In this document: in pieces, positions 37,016 to 46,366 of the stretch
How positions within the stretch are numbered: position 1 is the first letter of the stretch
How the letters are laid out: every line of letters begins with the position of its first letter
Assembly: GCF_022808175.1 (NCBI RefSeq)
Contig: NZ_JALGBX010000008.1
Coordinates: forward strand, 124,001 to 188,000
DNA: 64,000 nucleotides
Source: Streptomyces sp. AP-93
Lineage (GTDB): Bacteria; Actinomycetota; Actinomycetes; Streptomycetales; Streptomycetaceae
Direction: 5' to 3'
Position numbers and translations under genes: made by a program
The notes under the pieces: model-generated
What the model was told of the DNA's origin: nothing
Database searches by the model: none
The model's input: the letters and a program-made list of their open reading frames with translations, nothing else

Positions 37016-38179
37016 TCAGCCCTTCGGGAGGGTCGCGAGGACCTCGTACGCGTCCTGCGTGCGCGTGGCCATCAGGGTGCCGCCCAGGCTGCGCACGCGC
37101 TCGGACATGCTCGCCGTGCCCGAGCCCGCCGAGACGGGGGCCCTCGCCGGATTGCGCTGCGCCAGCCCGTTGCGGACGGCGATCCGCAGCTGCGGGCCGT
37201 CCGCCGCGATGGACACCTCGATGGTCTCGCCGCGCGCGTGCTTGGCGGCGTTGGTCAGGCATTCCTGCACCACCCGGTAGACCGCCGCCTGGCGCAGCGG
37301 CGACAGCCCGTGCACGTCCGGATCCAGGGCGAGCCGTACGGGCGAACCCGCGCGCCCGCTCTCCTCCGCGAGCGCCGCGAGCCCTTCCACGCCCGGGGTG
37401 ACCGTCCGCTCCCCGCGATGCACGATGATCTCGTTGAGCACCAGGTGGGCCCGGCGGGCGGTGTCGGCGAGCTCCTCGAAGTCTGATCCGTACGCCGTCT
37501 CGCGCGAGCGCATCGACAGCACCTCGGAGCGGACCGTCAGCAGGGTCAGCTCGCGCCCGACGAAGTCGTGGACGTCGCGGGCGACGGAGGTCCGCTCCTG
37601 CTGGACGGCCTGCAGCACTGCGGATTCGGCGCGCCGGGTGTCGAGCTCGCGCACGAGGTCGTGGCGGTAGGCGGCGATGCCCACGGCCGAGGCGAGGACC
37701 CCGATGGGCACGACGATGCTGAGGAAGGAGCTGAGGGTCTCGGCCCGGGACAGCGGCCAGCCCGGCACGCAGAAGAACAGGCACACCACGAAGACGAGGT
37801 AGCCGAGGGTGGCGAGGACCCCGGCCCGGCGCCCGCGGAAGCGGCCCACCGAGTACAGCGCGAACTGGATCAGGGTCAGCTCGTGCAGCCAGCCGATGAA
37901 GAGCAGCGCGGCGAGGTACGAGACCCAGGGCAGCCGGCGCCGCACCAGCAGGGTGGCGCAGCCGAGCGCCAGGACGACCGCCGCGGCGGGCCCGCTCAGG
38001 GAGTTGTCGGCGGCCGCCAGGCCCGGCAGGTCGAGCGCCATCAGGCCCAGGCAGCTGAGAGCCGCGAGCAGGTCCATCGCGCGCGGCGAACCGGCCCAGC
38101 CCTGCGCGAGCCGGCGGCCGAAGGCCAGGAGCCGGTGGGGCGCCGAGGGGGCGGGCGTGACGTGCATGCCCTCCATCAT
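37016..38179 (-). CDS. Orphan NarL/LiaS-type sensor histidine kinase
   Basis: 387 residues. The first 200 residues hold about five or six membrane spans with little outside the membrane, so it may sense the membrane itself. The dimerisation domain has ERTSVARDVHDFVGRELTLL with the phosphorylated His, the HisKA_3 type; the ATPase domain has the N-box VVQECLTNAAKHARG and G-box GTASMSERVRSLGG. No response regulator gene lies on either side, which is unusual for this kinase class. Start ATG 38179 is taken; ATG 38167 (MHVTPAPS) is also possible. It converges on the MreB-like gene. Confidence 0.88.
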   Translation of the reverse strand: MMEGMHVTPAPSAPHRLLAFGRRLAQGWAGSPRAMDLLAALSCLGLMALDLPGLAAADNSLSGPAAAVVLALGCATLLVRRRLPWVSYLAALLFIGWLHELTLIQFALYSVGRFRGRRAGVLATLGYLVFVVCLFFCVPGWPLSRAETLSSFLSIVVPIGVLASAVGIAAYRHDLVRELDTRRAESAVLQAVQQERTSVARDVHDFVGRELTLLTVRSEVLSMRSRETAYGSDFEELADTARRAHLVLNEIIVHRGERTVTPGVEGLAALAEESGRAGSPVRLALDPDVHGLSPLRQAAVYRVVQECLTNAAKHARGETIEVSIAADGPQLRIAVRNGLAQRNPARAPVSAGSGTASMSERVRSLGGTLMATRTQDAYEVLATLPKG

Positions 38180-38319
38180 CCGTGGTCGCCGCCCTCGGAT
38201 CCGGGCCGCCAGGACCCGAGAACGCGTGATTTAGGGCACTTCGGACAGGCCGGAGGTCCCCCGGACCGGAGGCCTTCCGCTCTACCCGGGGCCGCCCGGA
38301 CGCTCGTAGCGTCGGGAGA

Positions 38320-38901
38320 ATGACCACCCACCGGGGAACCACCACCCATCGGGGCACCACCACCCCTCGGGGCACCGCCCTGCTCCTGCTGATCGGCGGC
38401 CTCATCGGCACCCTGGCCTCCGGCGTCCTCACCTACGACCGCATCCGCACCCTGGAGGACCCGCTCTTCACCCCGGGCTGCAACGTCAACGCGGTGCTGA
38501 GCTGCGGCGACGTGATGACCACCTGGCAGGGCAACCTGCTGGGCTTCCCCAACATGCTGCTCGGCATCGCCGGCTTCGCGGCCCTCGCCGGGCTGGGCAC
38601 GGCCCTGGTCGCCGGGGCACTGTTCCCCCAGTGGCTGTGGCGGGGGCTGTGGGCCGGGATCGCGGCCGGGTTCGCCTTCACGGTGTGGCTGATCAGCCAG
38701 TGCCTGTACGTGATCGGGGCGCTGTGCCCGTGGTGCATGGTCGTCTGGGCGGTGATGATCCCGCTGTTCTGGTACGTCACCCGCCACCTGGCCCCGGCCG
38801 GCTCCCGGCTGCGGGCGATCCCGCACTGGCTGGTGCCGCTGGCCGCGTACGGGGTGGTCGCGGCGCTCATCCTGACGAAGTTCGGCACCCGGCTGCTGTG
38901 A
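38320..38901 (+). CDS. Vitamin K epoxide reductase (VKOR) family protein
   Basis: 193 residues with four or five membrane spans. The redox-active CxxC is in GALCPWCMVVW and a second cysteine pair is in GCNVNAVLSCGDVM, both as in bacterial VKOR proteins, which re-oxidise DsbA-like enzymes by passing electrons to menaquinone. The conserved Ser/Phe loop NLLGFPNMLLG is present. The N-terminus has a threefold repeat of TTHRGT, coded by near-identical 18-24 base units, likely a slippage product. It diverges from the histidine kinase; no DsbA-like gene is adjacent. Confidence 0.92.
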   Translation: MTTHRGTTTHRGTTTPRGTALLLLIGGLIGTLASGVLTYDRIRTLEDPLFTPGCNVNAVLSCGDVMTTWQGNLLGFPNMLLGIAGFAALAGLGTALVAGALFPQWLWRGLWAGIAAGFAFTVWLISQCLYVIGALCPWCMVVWAVMIPLFWYVTRHLAPAGSRLRAIPHWLVPLAAYGVVAALILTKFGTRLL

Positions 38902-38930
38902 CGCCGGGCCCCCTCCGGGGAACAGATACC

Positions 38931-38971
38931 GCGAAGGCCCCCACGTCGACCGACGGCGTGGGGGCCTTCGC
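38931..38971. terminator. Bidirectional hairpin terminator between VKOR gene and valS
   Basis: Perfect 15-base arms with an 11-base loop between convergent genes (stops 38901 and 39002). It can serve both. Confidence 0.85.
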
Positions 38972-39001
38972 TTGCGCTCTACGGGTGCTGCCTGCGGGCG
39001 G

Positions 39002-41650
39002 TCAGCCCGCGGGCAGGGCGTCCAGCTGGGTCTTGAGGCGGACGATGTCGTCCTCCGCCTTGGTGAGCCGGCCCTTGATCTTGTCCACGACGTTGTCGGG
39101 GGCCTTGGCGATGAACGCCTCGTTCCCGAGCTTCGCCTCGGCCTGCTGCTTCTCCTTCTCGGCGGCGGCCAGGTCCTTGCTCAGCCGCTTGCGCTCCGCA
39201 GGGATGTCGATGGTCCCCGACAGGTCGAGCGCGACCGTGGCACCGCCGACGGGCAGGGTCGCGGTGGCGCTGAAGGCGTCGCCCTCCGGCTGGAGGCGCA
39301 GCACCTGGCGGATGGCGGCCTCGTGGGCGGCCAGCGTGGTGGCGGACAGGTCCAAGCGGGCCGGGACCTTCTGCTTGTCGTCGAGGCCCTGCTCCTTGCG
39401 GAACCGGCGGACCTCACGGACCAGGGCCTGGACGCCCTCGATCTCGGCCTCGGCGGCCGCGTCGCGGAAGCCGCCCGGGGCGTCAGCCCCAGGAACGGAC
39501 ACAGCCTTCGGCCAGTCGGCGATCACGAGGGACTCGCCGCCGGTCAGCGTGGTCCACAGGGTCTCGGTGACGAAGGGGACGACCGGGTGCAGGAGGCGCA
39601 GCATGACGTCGAGGACCTCGCCGAGGACCCGGGCGGAGACCTTGGCCGGCTCGCCGCCCGCGAAGAACGTCGTCTTCGACAGCTCGACGTACCAGTCGAA
39701 GACCTCGTCCCACGCGAAGTGGTAGAGCGCCTCGCTGAGCTTCGAGAACTGGTAGTCCTCGTAGAAGGCGTCGGCCTGCGCGACCGTCTCGTTCAGCCGG
39801 GACAGGATCCAGCGGTCGGTCGCCGACATCTCCTCGGCCGAGGGCAGTTCGCCCTCGATCGTGGCGCCGTTCATCATCGCGAAGCGGGTGGCGTTCCAGA
39901 TCTTGTTGGCGAACTTGCTGGAGGCCTGGACCCAGTCCTCGCCGATCGGGACGTCGACACCCGGGTTGGCGCCGCGCGCCAGGGTGAAGCGGACCGCGTC
40001 GGAGCCGTACTTGTCCATCCAGTCCAGCGGGTTGACCGCGTTGCCGAAGGACTTCGACATCTTCTTGCCGCGCTCGTCGCGGACCATGCCGTGCAGGGCG
40101 ATGGTGTGGAACGGCGGGGTGCCGTCCATCGCGTACAGGCCGAACATCATCATCCGGGCGACCCAGAAGAAGAGGATGTCGTAGCCGGTGACCAGGACGG
40201 CGTTCGGGTAGAACTTCGCCAGGCTGTCGGTCTGCTGCGGCCAGCCGAGCGTGGAGAACGGCCACAGGCCGGAGGAGAACCAGGTGTCCAGGACATCCGT
40301 GTCCTGGGTCCAGCCCTCGCCGCTCGGCGGCTGCTCGTCGGGGCCGACGCAGACGATCTCGCCGTTCGGGCCGTACCAGACGGGGATGCGGTGGCCCCAC
40401 CAGAGCTGGCGCGAGATGCACCAGTCGTGGAGGTTGTCGACCCAGTCGAAGTAGCGCTTCTCCATCTCCTGCGGGTGGATCTTGACCTGGCCGTCGCGGA
40501 CCGCGTCACCGGCGGCCTTGGCGAGCGGGCCGACCTTGACCCACCACTGGAGCGAGAGGCGGGGCTCGATGGTGGTCTTGCAGCGCGAGCAGTGGCCGAC
40601 GGAGTGCGTGTACGGGCGCTTCTCGGCGACGATCCGGCCCTCGGCGCGCAGCGCGGCGACGATGGTGGAACGGGCCTCCAGCCGGTCCAGGCCCAGGAAG
40701 GGGCCGTGGACGGTGATGACGGCGTGCTCGTCCATGACGGCGAGGTTGGGCAGGCCGTGGCGCTGACCGATCTCGAAGTCGTTGGGGTCGTGCGCCGGGG
40801 TCACCTTGACGGCGCCGGTGCCGAACTCGGGGTCGACGTGCTCGTCGGCGACGACCGGGATGCGGCGGCCGGTGAGCGGCAGCTCGATCTCGGTGCCGAC
40901 GAGGTGCTTGTAGCGCTCGTCCTCGGGGTGGACGGCGACGGCCGTGTCACCCAGCATCGTTTCGGCGCGGGTGGTGGCCACGACGATGGAGGCGTCGCCC
41001 TCGCCGTACCGGATGGAGACGAGCTCGCCCTCGTCGTCCTGGTACTCGACCTCGATGTCGGAGATCGCGGTGAGGCAGCGGGGGCACCAGTTGATGATGC
41101 GCTCGGCGCGGTAGATCAGCTCGTCGTCGTAGAGCTTCTTGAAGATGGTCTGGACGGCCTCGGACAGGCCCTCGTCCATGGTGAAGCGCTCGCGCGACCA
41201 GTCGACGCCGTCGCCGAGGCGGCGCATCTGGCCGGAGATCTGCCCGCCGGACTCGCCCTTCCACTGCCAGACGCGCTCGACGAAGGCCTCGCGGCCCAGG
41301 TCGTGGCGGGACTTGCCCTCCTTGGCGAGCTCGCGCTCGACGACGTTCTGGGTGGCGATGCCGGCGTGGTCCATGCCGGGCTGCCACAGGGTCTCGTAGC
41401 CCTGCATGCGCTTGCGGCGGGTGATGGCGTCGATGAGCGTGTGCTCGAAGGCGTGCCCCAGGTGGAGGCTTCCGGTGACGTTCGGCGGCGGGATGACGAT
41501 GGCGAAGGGAGGCTTGTCGCTCTTCTCGTCCGCCTCGAAGTACCCACGCTCTACCCAGCGCTCGTAGAGCTTCCCCTCTACATCGGCCGGCGCGTACGAA
41601 GTCGGCAGTTCGGAGTAGGGGCTGCTGGGTGTCTGCGTGTTCTCGGTCAC
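39002..41650 (-). CDS. valS: Valyl-tRNA synthetase
   Basis: 882 residues, class I synthetase charging tRNA-Val. HIGH motif appears as [19 protein letters not shown] as [13 protein letters not shown]; a connective editing domain lies between, then an anticodon-binding domain and a C-terminal coiled-coil arm ([18 protein letters not shown]). Length and layout fit the family. The GTG start ([14 protein letters not shown]) is at 41650. I see no T-box leader in the 127 bases before it, which are shared with the divergent gene at 41778. Confidence 0.97.
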   Translation of the reverse strand: MTENTQTPSSPYSELPTSYAPADVEGKLYERWVERGYFEADEKSDKPPFAIVIPPPNVTGSLHLGHAFEHTLIDAITRRKRMQGYETLWQPGMDHAGIATQNVVERELAKEGKSRHDLGREAFVERVWQWKGESGGQISGQMRRLGDGVDWSRERFTMDEGLSEAVQTIFKKLYDDELIYRAERIINWCPRCLTAISDIEVEYQDDEGELVSIRYGEGDASIVVATTRAETMLGDTAVAVHPEDERYKHLVGTEIELPLTGRRIPVVADEHVDPEFGTGAVKVTPAHDPNDFEIGQRHGLPNLAVMDEHAVITVHGPFLGLDRLEARSTIVAALRAEGRIVAEKRPYTHSVGHCSRCKTTIEPRLSLQWWVKVGPLAKAAGDAVRDGQVKIHPQEMEKRYFDWVDNLHDWCISRQLWWGHRIPVWYGPNGEIVCVGPDEQPPSGEGWTQDTDVLDTWFSSGLWPFSTLGWPQQTDSLAKFYPNAVLVTGYDILFFWVARMMMFGLYAMDGTPPFHTIALHGMVRDERGKKMSKSFGNAVNPLDWMDKYGSDAVRFTLARGANPGVDVPIGEDWVQASSKFANKIWNATRFAMMNGATIEGELPSAEEMSATDRWILSRLNETVAQADAFYEDYQFSKLSEALYHFAWDEVFDWYVELSKTTFFAGGEPAKVSARVLGEVLDVMLRLLHPVVPFVTETLWTTLTGGESLVIADWPKAVSVPGADAPGGFRDAAAEAEIEGVQALVREVRRFRKEQGLDDKQKVPARLDLSATTLAAHEAAIRQVLRLQPEGDAFSATATLPVGGATVALDLSGTIDIPAERKRLSKDLAAAEKEKQQAEAKLGNEAFIAKAPDNVVDKIKGRLTKAEDDIVRLKTQLDALPAG

Positions 41651-41777
41651 GAGCCACAGTTTAGGGCCGTAACGGTCCGGTCATGAAACCGGGTTTCCGG
41701 GGGCCCGGGGCCTTTCGCCGCCCCGGCTTCCGCCAGGATGTGTGGGACGCATAAACAACCTCATGGGGGGACGCGGG

Positions 41778-42734
41778 ATGAGCTACAACCAGCCGGGACC
41801 GTACGGGGGCCAGCAGCCGCAGCAGCCGGGGCCTTACGGACAGCAGCCGCAGCAGCCGAACCCGTACGGCCAGCAGCCCGGCCCCTACGGCCAGCAGCCC
41901 GGCGCGCAGCCCGGCTACGGATACCCGCAGCAGGCCCCCCAGGGAGTCCCCCAGCAGGGCTACCCGCAGCAGCAGCCGGGCTTCCCCCAGCAGCAGCCCC
42001 CGTACGGCGGCTACCAGCAGCAGCCTCCGTACGGCGGGACGCCCCCGAAGAAGTCCAAGGCGGGCGTGATCATCGGCGTGGTCGTGGCGGTCGCCGTGAT
42101 CGCGGGCGCCGGCTGGTACTTCACGATGGGCAGCGGTGCCTCGGCCTCGATCTCCGCGGACACCAAGGGCTACAAGCTGGTGGCACCGGCGGCGGTGGAC
42201 GACTTCAAGAAGGACCCGAAGAGCAAGCCTGAGGAGTTCACCGACAAGGACCGCAAGGAGGCGGAGGCGGTCGGCGTGAAGAACCCGACCCAGGTTGCTC
42301 AGGCCTACCAGTCCGGTGACCCGAAGAACCCGCTGGCCGCCAAGGCTCTCAACTTCGAGGGCGTGTACGGCGAGATCGCCGACCCGGAGAAGGCCGTGGA
42401 CGCCTACTTCGCCATGGCCAAGGCCGATTCGATGAAGAGCGAGGACGACGGGCAGGCGGAACTGGTCGGCTCCCCCAAGGTGATGAACCCGGCCGGCTTC
42501 AAGGGTGCGGTGATGAAGTGCCAGGAGCTCAAGATCACTCCGAAGAAGTCGGAGACGAGCCCGCTCACGAAGCCCTTCACCATCCCGGTCTGCATCTGGG
42601 GTGACTACAGCACCCTGTCCGTCGTAAGCATGGTGGACTTCGCCTCCCTCATGGGCGGCACCCAGAGCTTCACCCTCGAACAGACGGCGGGCTACACCGC
42701 GAAGCTCTACAACACGGCCCGCTCTAAGGCCTGA
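41778..42734 (+). CDS. Pro/Gln/Gly/Tyr-rich membrane-anchored protein
   Basis: 318 residues. The first 90 are low-complexity repeats of PGPYGQQPQQ and QQPPYGG type; then a basic KKSKAG stop, one membrane span (VIIGVVVAVAVIAGAGWYF) and a 190-residue outside domain with two cysteines (CQELK and PVCIWG) that could form a disulphide. The cytoplasmic PYG repeats resemble those of many Streptomyces membrane proteins, and may drive clustering at the tip or septum. I do not recognise the outside domain. ATG 41778 (MSYNQPG) has a purine-rich GGGGGGA site; the upstream start at 41742 has none. Confidence 0.88.
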   Translation: MSYNQPGPYGGQQPQQPGPYGQQPQQPNPYGQQPGPYGQQPGAQPGYGYPQQAPQGVPQQGYPQQQPGFPQQQPPYGGYQQQPPYGGTPPKKSKAGVIIGVVVAVAVIAGAGWYFTMGSGASASISADTKGYKLVAPAAVDDFKKDPKSKPEEFTDKDRKEAEAVGVKNPTQVAQAYQSGDPKNPLAAKALNFEGVYGEIADPEKAVDAYFAMAKADSMKSEDDGQAELVGSPKVMNPAGFKGAVMKCQELKITPKKSETSPLTKPFTIPVCIWGDYSTLSVVSMVDFASLMGGTQSFTLEQTAGYTAKLYNTARSKA

Positions 42735-42741
42735 TCGCCAG

Positions 42742-42775
42742 CGGCCTGCACGAGCACTCGTTTCCGTGCAGGCCG
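42742..42775. terminator. Bidirectional hairpin between convergent genes
   Basis: Perfect 11-base arms (CGGCCTGCACG with CGTGCAGGCCG) and a 12-base loop, between stops at 42734 and 42792. Confidence 0.75.
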
Positions 42776-42791
42776 GCCGCGGCCAGACGGG

Positions 42792-43073
42792 CTACCAGCC
42801 CGCGCGGTTGCACGCCGTGACGGCGTGTTCCTGCCTGACTCCAATGCCTGTCAACCCGTAGTAGCACTGACCCCAGCGTCCTGGGTTGAAAAAGGGGTTG
42901 GCGCTACCCGCCTTGCAGGCAGACTCCACCTTCGGGCCTATCACATAGCGCACCGTGTGCAGGTAATACTGGCAATCACCCTGATCAGCCGACGCCGGCG
43001 TAGCCGCCACCATCGGCAGCACGGTGGCGGCGACAGTTACCGCCAGGGCTCCCATGACACGGTTCAACTTCAC
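42792..43073 (-). CDS. Small secreted protein with four cysteines
   Basis: 93 residues. The GTG at 43073 is preceded by GAGAGG at seven bases; the open frame to 43133 lacks this. A signal peptide (MKLNRVMGALAVTVAATVLP, cleavage after ATPASA) is followed by a mature part of about 64 residues with exactly four cysteines in QGDCQYYL, VESACKAG, WGQCYYG and VTACNRAG, enough for two disulphides, and several Tyr and Trp. There is no lipobox. The codon use is a bit less GC-rich than in its neighbours. Role unknown: it resembles small secreted Streptomyces proteins of unknown function, perhaps an inhibitor or a signal. Confidence 0.82.
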   Translation of the reverse strand: MKLNRVMGALAVTVAATVLPMVAATPASADQGDCQYYLHTVRYVIGPKVESACKAGSANPFFNPGRWGQCYYGLTGIGVRQEHAVTACNRAGW

Positions 43074-43183
43074 GCTCTTACCTCTCGATCGAAAACGGTT
43101 CGAGGCAAATCCGATCAAGGAAATCCGCGTCACGCCAGGCCATGGCGAACTTATGTCTGATTACAGCGCAAGGTAGGCCGACC

Positions 43184-43221
43184 GCAGAAGGGGCGCCCCC
43201 GGTCGGGGGCGCCCCTTCTGC
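43184..43221 (-). terminator. Terminator after clpX
   Basis: Perfect 17-base stem (43184-43200 with 43205-43221), four-base loop, 20 bases past the clpX stop. Confidence 0.9.
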
Positions 43222-43241
43222 TTACGCGTAGTTGCCTGCGG

Positions 43242-44528
43242 CTAGGCCGACTTCTCGTGCGGGCCCTGTTCCTTCGGGACGATCCGCGGGACCAGCGTCG
43301 GGTTGACGTTGGAGCGGACCACGTCCGAGGTGATGACCACGCGGGCCACGTCCTTGCGGGACGGGACCTCGTACATCACCGACATCAGGACCTCTTCCAT
43401 GATGGCGCGCAGGCCGCGCGCGCCGGTCTGGCGCAGGATCGCCTGGTCGGCGATGGCTTCGAGGGCCTCGCGCTCGAAGTCCAGCTCGACGCCGTCGAGT
43501 TCGAACAGTCGCTGGTACTGCTTGACCAGCGCGTTGCGCGGCTCGATGAGGATCTGGAGCAGGGCCTCGCGGTCCAGGTTGTGCACGGAGGTGATGACGG
43601 GCAGACGGCCGATGAACTCGGGGATCATCCCGAACTTCACCAGGTCCTCCGGCATGACCTCCTGGAACTGGTTGCTCGCCTCGATCTCGCGCTTCGAGCG
43701 GATGGTCGCCCCGAAGCCAATGCCCTTGGCGCCGGCGCGGGATTCGATGATCCGCTCCAGGCCGGAGAAGGCGCCGCCCACGATGAACAGCACGTTCGTC
43801 GTGTCGATCTGGATGAATTCCTGGTGCGGGTGCTTGCGGCCGCCCTGCGGCGGTACGGAAGCGGTCGTGCCTTCCAGGATCTTCAGGAGGGCCTGCTGCA
43901 CGCCCTCGCCGCTCACGTCGCGCGTGATCGACGGGTTCTCGCTCTTGCGGGCGACCTTGTCGATCTCGTCGATGTAGATGATCCCGGTTTCGGCCTTCTT
44001 GACGTCATAGTCGGCCGCCTGGATCAGCTTGAGCAGGATGTTCTCGACGTCCTCGCCGACGTACCCGGCCTCCGTGAGCGCCGTCGCGTCCGCGATGGCG
44101 AACGGGACGTTGAGCATCCGGGCCAGCGTCTGGGCCAGCAGCGTCTTGCCCGAGCCCGTGGGGCCGAGCAGGAGGATGTTGGACTTCGCGAGCTCGATCG
44201 CGTCGTCACGGCCCGTCCCGCCGCCGTTCTCGCCGGCCTGGACGCGCTTGTAGTGGTTGTACACCGCGACGGAGAGCGCCTTCTTCGCCGGCTCCTGGCC
44301 GACGACGTAGCTCTCCAGGAACTCGTAGATCTCACGGGGCTTGGGAAGTTCTTCCCAGCGGACCTCGGAGGTCTCCGCGAGTTCCTCTTCGATGATCTCG
44401 TTGCAGAGGTCGATGCACTCGTCGCAGATGTACACACCGGGTCCCGCGATGAGCTTCTTCACCTGCTTCTGGCTCTTTCCGCAGAACGAGCACTTGAGCA
44501 GGTCGCCGCCGTCACCGATGCGTGCCAC
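43242..44528 (-). CDS. clpX: ClpX, ATP-dependent unfoldase of the ClpXP protease
   Basis: 428 residues from a GTG with AAGGGGAA ahead. The zinc-binding domain comes first (CSFCGKS and CDECIDLC), then the AAA+ module: Walker [16 protein letters not shown], Walker [14 protein letters not shown], and the pore loop GYVGEDV. It unfolds tagged substrates and feeds them to ClpP. It is last in the clpP1-clpP2-clpX series, 153 bases after clpP2, with a 22-base palindrome in the gap. Confidence 0.98.
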   Translation of the reverse strand: MARIGDGGDLLKCSFCGKSQKQVKKLIAGPGVYICDECIDLCNEIIEEELAETSEVRWEELPKPREIYEFLESYVVGQEPAKKALSVAVYNHYKRVQAGENGGGTGRDDAIELAKSNILLLGPTGSGKTLLAQTLARMLNVPFAIADATALTEAGYVGEDVENILLKLIQAADYDVKKAETGIIYIDEIDKVARKSENPSITRDVSGEGVQQALLKILEGTTASVPPQGGRKHPHQEFIQIDTTNVLFIVGGAFSGLERIIESRAGAKGIGFGATIRSKREIEASNQFQEVMPEDLVKFGMIPEFIGRLPVITSVHNLDREALLQILIEPRNALVKQYQRLFELDGVELDFEREALEAIADQAILRQTGARGLRAIMEEVLMSVMYEVPSRKDVARVVITSDVVRSNVNPTLVPRIVPKEQGPHEKSA

Positions 44529-44601
44529 GAGGTGCTTCCCCTTCGCCTGGGAGACGCCTGGTTCAGCGCTCCTGGTGCCTCATATCCGACGGTACCTTGC
44601 C

Positions 44602-44623
44602 GGGGGCCCCGTACGGGGCCCCC
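44602..44623 (-). repeat. GC palindrome between clpP2 and clpX
   Basis: A perfect 22-base palindrome with GTAC at its centre. It can act as an attenuator hairpin between clpP2 and clpX. A similar, imperfect copy is in the clpP1-clpP2 gap at 45402-45422. Confidence 0.6.
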
Positions 44624-44681
44624 TTGACGTGGTTCACATCGCCCAATCCGGCGACGTGCCCGCGCCAACTGGCGGCAAGGA

Positions 44682-45353
44682 TCAGTTCGAAGTCTTGCGG
44701 GTCGCGACGACCTGGTCGATCAGGCCGTACGCCAGCGCGTCCTGGGCCGTCAGGATCTTGTCGCGCTCGATGTCGTCGCGGATCTTCTCGATCGGCGTCG
44801 AGGAGTGCGTGGCCAGCATGTTCTCCAGCTGGTCGCGCATGCGCAGGATCTCGTTGGCCGCGATCTCCAGGTCGGAAAGCTGCTCACGGCCGGTGCCGCC
44901 CGAGGGCTGGTGGATCAGCACGCGGGCGTTCGGCAGCGCCATGCGCTTGCCGGGGGCGCCGGCGGCGAGCAGGACCGCGGCGGCGGAGGCCGCCTGGCCC
45001 ATGCAGACCGTCGAGATGTCCGGCTTCACGAACTGCATCGTGTCGTAGATCGCCGTCAGCGCGGTGAAGGAGCCGCCGGGGCTGTTGATGTACAGGTAGA
45101 TGTCGCGGTCCGGGTCCATCGACTCCAGGCACAGCAGCTGCGCCATGACGTCGTTGGCGGAGGCGTCGTCGATCTGCACGCCGAGGAAGATGATGCGCTC
45201 CTCGAAGAGCTTCGCGTACGGGTCGTACTCGCGGACGCCCTGCGAGGTGCGCTCCACGAAGCGCGGCACGACGTAGCGGTTGTCCACCGGCGCGCCGGTG
45301 TAGAGGCCGCTCGCGGGAGAAAGGTTGTTCATGTGCATGTGGGTGTTCACCAT
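44682..45353 (-). CDS. clpP2: ClpP2, ATP-dependent Clp protease proteolytic subunit
   Basis: 223 residues. Serine protease of the ClpP family: catalytic Ser in [13 protein letters not shown], His in [11 protein letters not shown], and Asp in the following helix region. The first 40 residues form an extended N-terminus ([17 protein letters not shown]) that may be processed. ATG 45353 is the first possible start; the ribosome site is weak. It follows clpP1 by 86 bases and forms with it the mixed ClpP1P2 tetradecamer expected in actinobacteria. Confidence 0.96.
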   Translation of the reverse strand: MVNTHMHMNNLSPASGLYTGAPVDNRYVVPRFVERTSQGVREYDPYAKLFEERIIFLGVQIDDASANDVMAQLLCLESMDPDRDIYLYINSPGGSFTALTAIYDTMQFVKPDISTVCMGQAASAAAVLLAAGAPGKRMALPNARVLIHQPSGGTGREQLSDLEIAANEILRMRDQLENMLATHSSTPIEKIRDDIERDKILTAQDALAYGLIDQVVATRKTSN

Positions 45354-45401
45354 CCTGGTGGCGTTCTGCGGGCTGAGGCTTGCCTGGTGCGGGCGGGCGC
45401 A

Positions 45402-45422
45402 GGGGTCCCCGTACGGGACCCC
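45402..45422 (-). repeat. GC inverted repeat between clpP1 and clpP2
   Basis: Eight-base arms (GGGGTCCC and GGGACCCC) around CGTAC. It has the same layout and centre as the palindrome at 44602-44623, so both gaps of the clp series carry related hairpins. Confidence 0.5.
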
Positions 45423-45439
45423 CTATGCCGGGGCCGGGA

Positions 45440-46057
45440 TCAGGCCCCGGTGCCGCCGCCGCCCGGGACCAGCGACGCGGCGGAGATGATCTCGTCGATG
45501 AGGCCGTAGGCCTTGGCCTCTTCCGCCGTGTACCAGCGGTCGCGGTCGCCGTCGCGGATGATCGTCTCCACGGTCTGGCCGGAGTGGTGCGCGGTGATCT
45601 CAGCCATGCGCTGCTTCGTGCGCAGCAGGTACTGGGCCTGGATCTTGATGTCCGAGGCGGTGCCGCCGATACCGGCGGAGCCCTGGTGCATCAGGATGTC
45701 GGTGTTCGGGAGCGCGAAGCGCTTGCCCGCGGTGCCGCCGGTGAGCAGGAACTGGCCCATCGAGGCCGCCATGCCCATACCGATGGTGACGACGTCGTTC
45801 GGGATGTACTGCATGGTGTCGTAGACCGCCATGCCCGCCGTCACCGAGCCACCGGGGCTGTTGATGTACAGGTAGATGTCCTTCTCCGGCTCGGCGGCCA
45901 GGAGCAGGAGCTGCGCGGTGATCTTGTTGGCGATGTCGTCGTCGACCTGCTGGCCGAGGAAGATGATGCGCTCGCCGAGCAGCCGGTTGTAGACATGGTC
46001 GCCGAGGCCGCCACCGATGGACGGCTCACCCGCGGCGTAAGGCTTCAGATTCGTCAC
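45440..46057 (-). CDS. clpP1: ClpP1, ATP-dependent Clp protease proteolytic subunit
   Basis: 205 residues from a GTG. Catalytic Ser in [12 protein letters not shown] and His in [32 protein letters not shown] is the conserved beta-strand loop. With ClpP2 it forms the protease chamber served by ClpX, ClpC and ClpA-type ATPases. In S. lividans loss of ClpP1 blocks aerial growth. Expression is very likely activated by ClgR, whose operator sequence lies 165 bases upstream. Confidence 0.97.
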   Translation of the reverse strand: MTNLKPYAAGEPSIGGGLGDHVYNRLLGERIIFLGQQVDDDIANKITAQLLLLAAEPEKDIYLYINSPGGSVTAGMAVYDTMQYIPNDVVTIGMGMAASMGQFLLTGGTAGKRFALPNTDILMHQGSAGIGGTASDIKIQAQYLLRTKQRMAEITAHHSGQTVETIIRDGDRDRWYTAEEAKAYGLIDEIISAASLVPGGGGTGA

Positions 46058-46221
46058 GTATCCACCTGCTCGTCTCCGACGGCCATGTGCCGTCTCAGCG
46101 TCTCGTTCTGGGGCGCGGACCTGCCGTGCGGACGATGTCCACCGGCGTCGGGTACTCCCGTGCCCTCGTATTCATGGACCCTAACGCGCAGCTAGGACAA
46201 CGCCATCCCGCTTCCCGAACT

Positions 46222-46235
46222 GTTCGCTCGGAGCG
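46222..46235 (-). promoter_or_regulatory. ClgR-type operator upstream of clpP1
   Basis: The plus strand reads GTTCGC, five bases, GCG, exactly the pattern published for ClgR activator sites in S. lividans clp promoters. It is about 55 bases upstream of the likely transcription start set by the TAGGGT element, a usual distance for an activator site, and the missing -35 box fits activator dependence. Confidence 0.75.
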
Positions 46236-46292
46236 CAAGGTCACATGCCCTTCCCGGAGGGCCTCCCGGAGGGGGTTCCGCGGGAAGGCCGA

Positions 46293-46322
46293 AGGGCCCG
46301 GACGCGATGGCGTACGGGCCCT
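46293..46322 (-). terminator. Hairpin terminator after tig
   Basis: Eight pairs, one mismatch and four further pairs around a GATG loop, 45 bases past the tig stop. Confidence 0.65.
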
Positions 46323-46366
46323 CCGGGCCGTGCTCTGGTACTGCTGGGTGGGGGTGACCCCGGGTG

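Larger units (their letters stand above)
46058..46366 (-). other. 309-base clpP1 promoter region and tig terminator
   Basis: Holds the ClgR-type box (46222-46235), a possible -10 element TAGGGT on the minus strand (46178-46183) without a good -35, and the tig terminator (46293-46322). No gene is seen. Confidence 0.7.

Noticed and set aside
37568..38323. Plus-strand frame of 251 codons over the kinase gene
   Set aside because: Antisense to a kinase with clear H, N and G boxes; Gly/Ala/Glu-rich shadow composition.
41651..41777. T-box leader for valS
   Set aside because: Only 127 bases are available and no T-box core sequence or specifier hairpin is visible.
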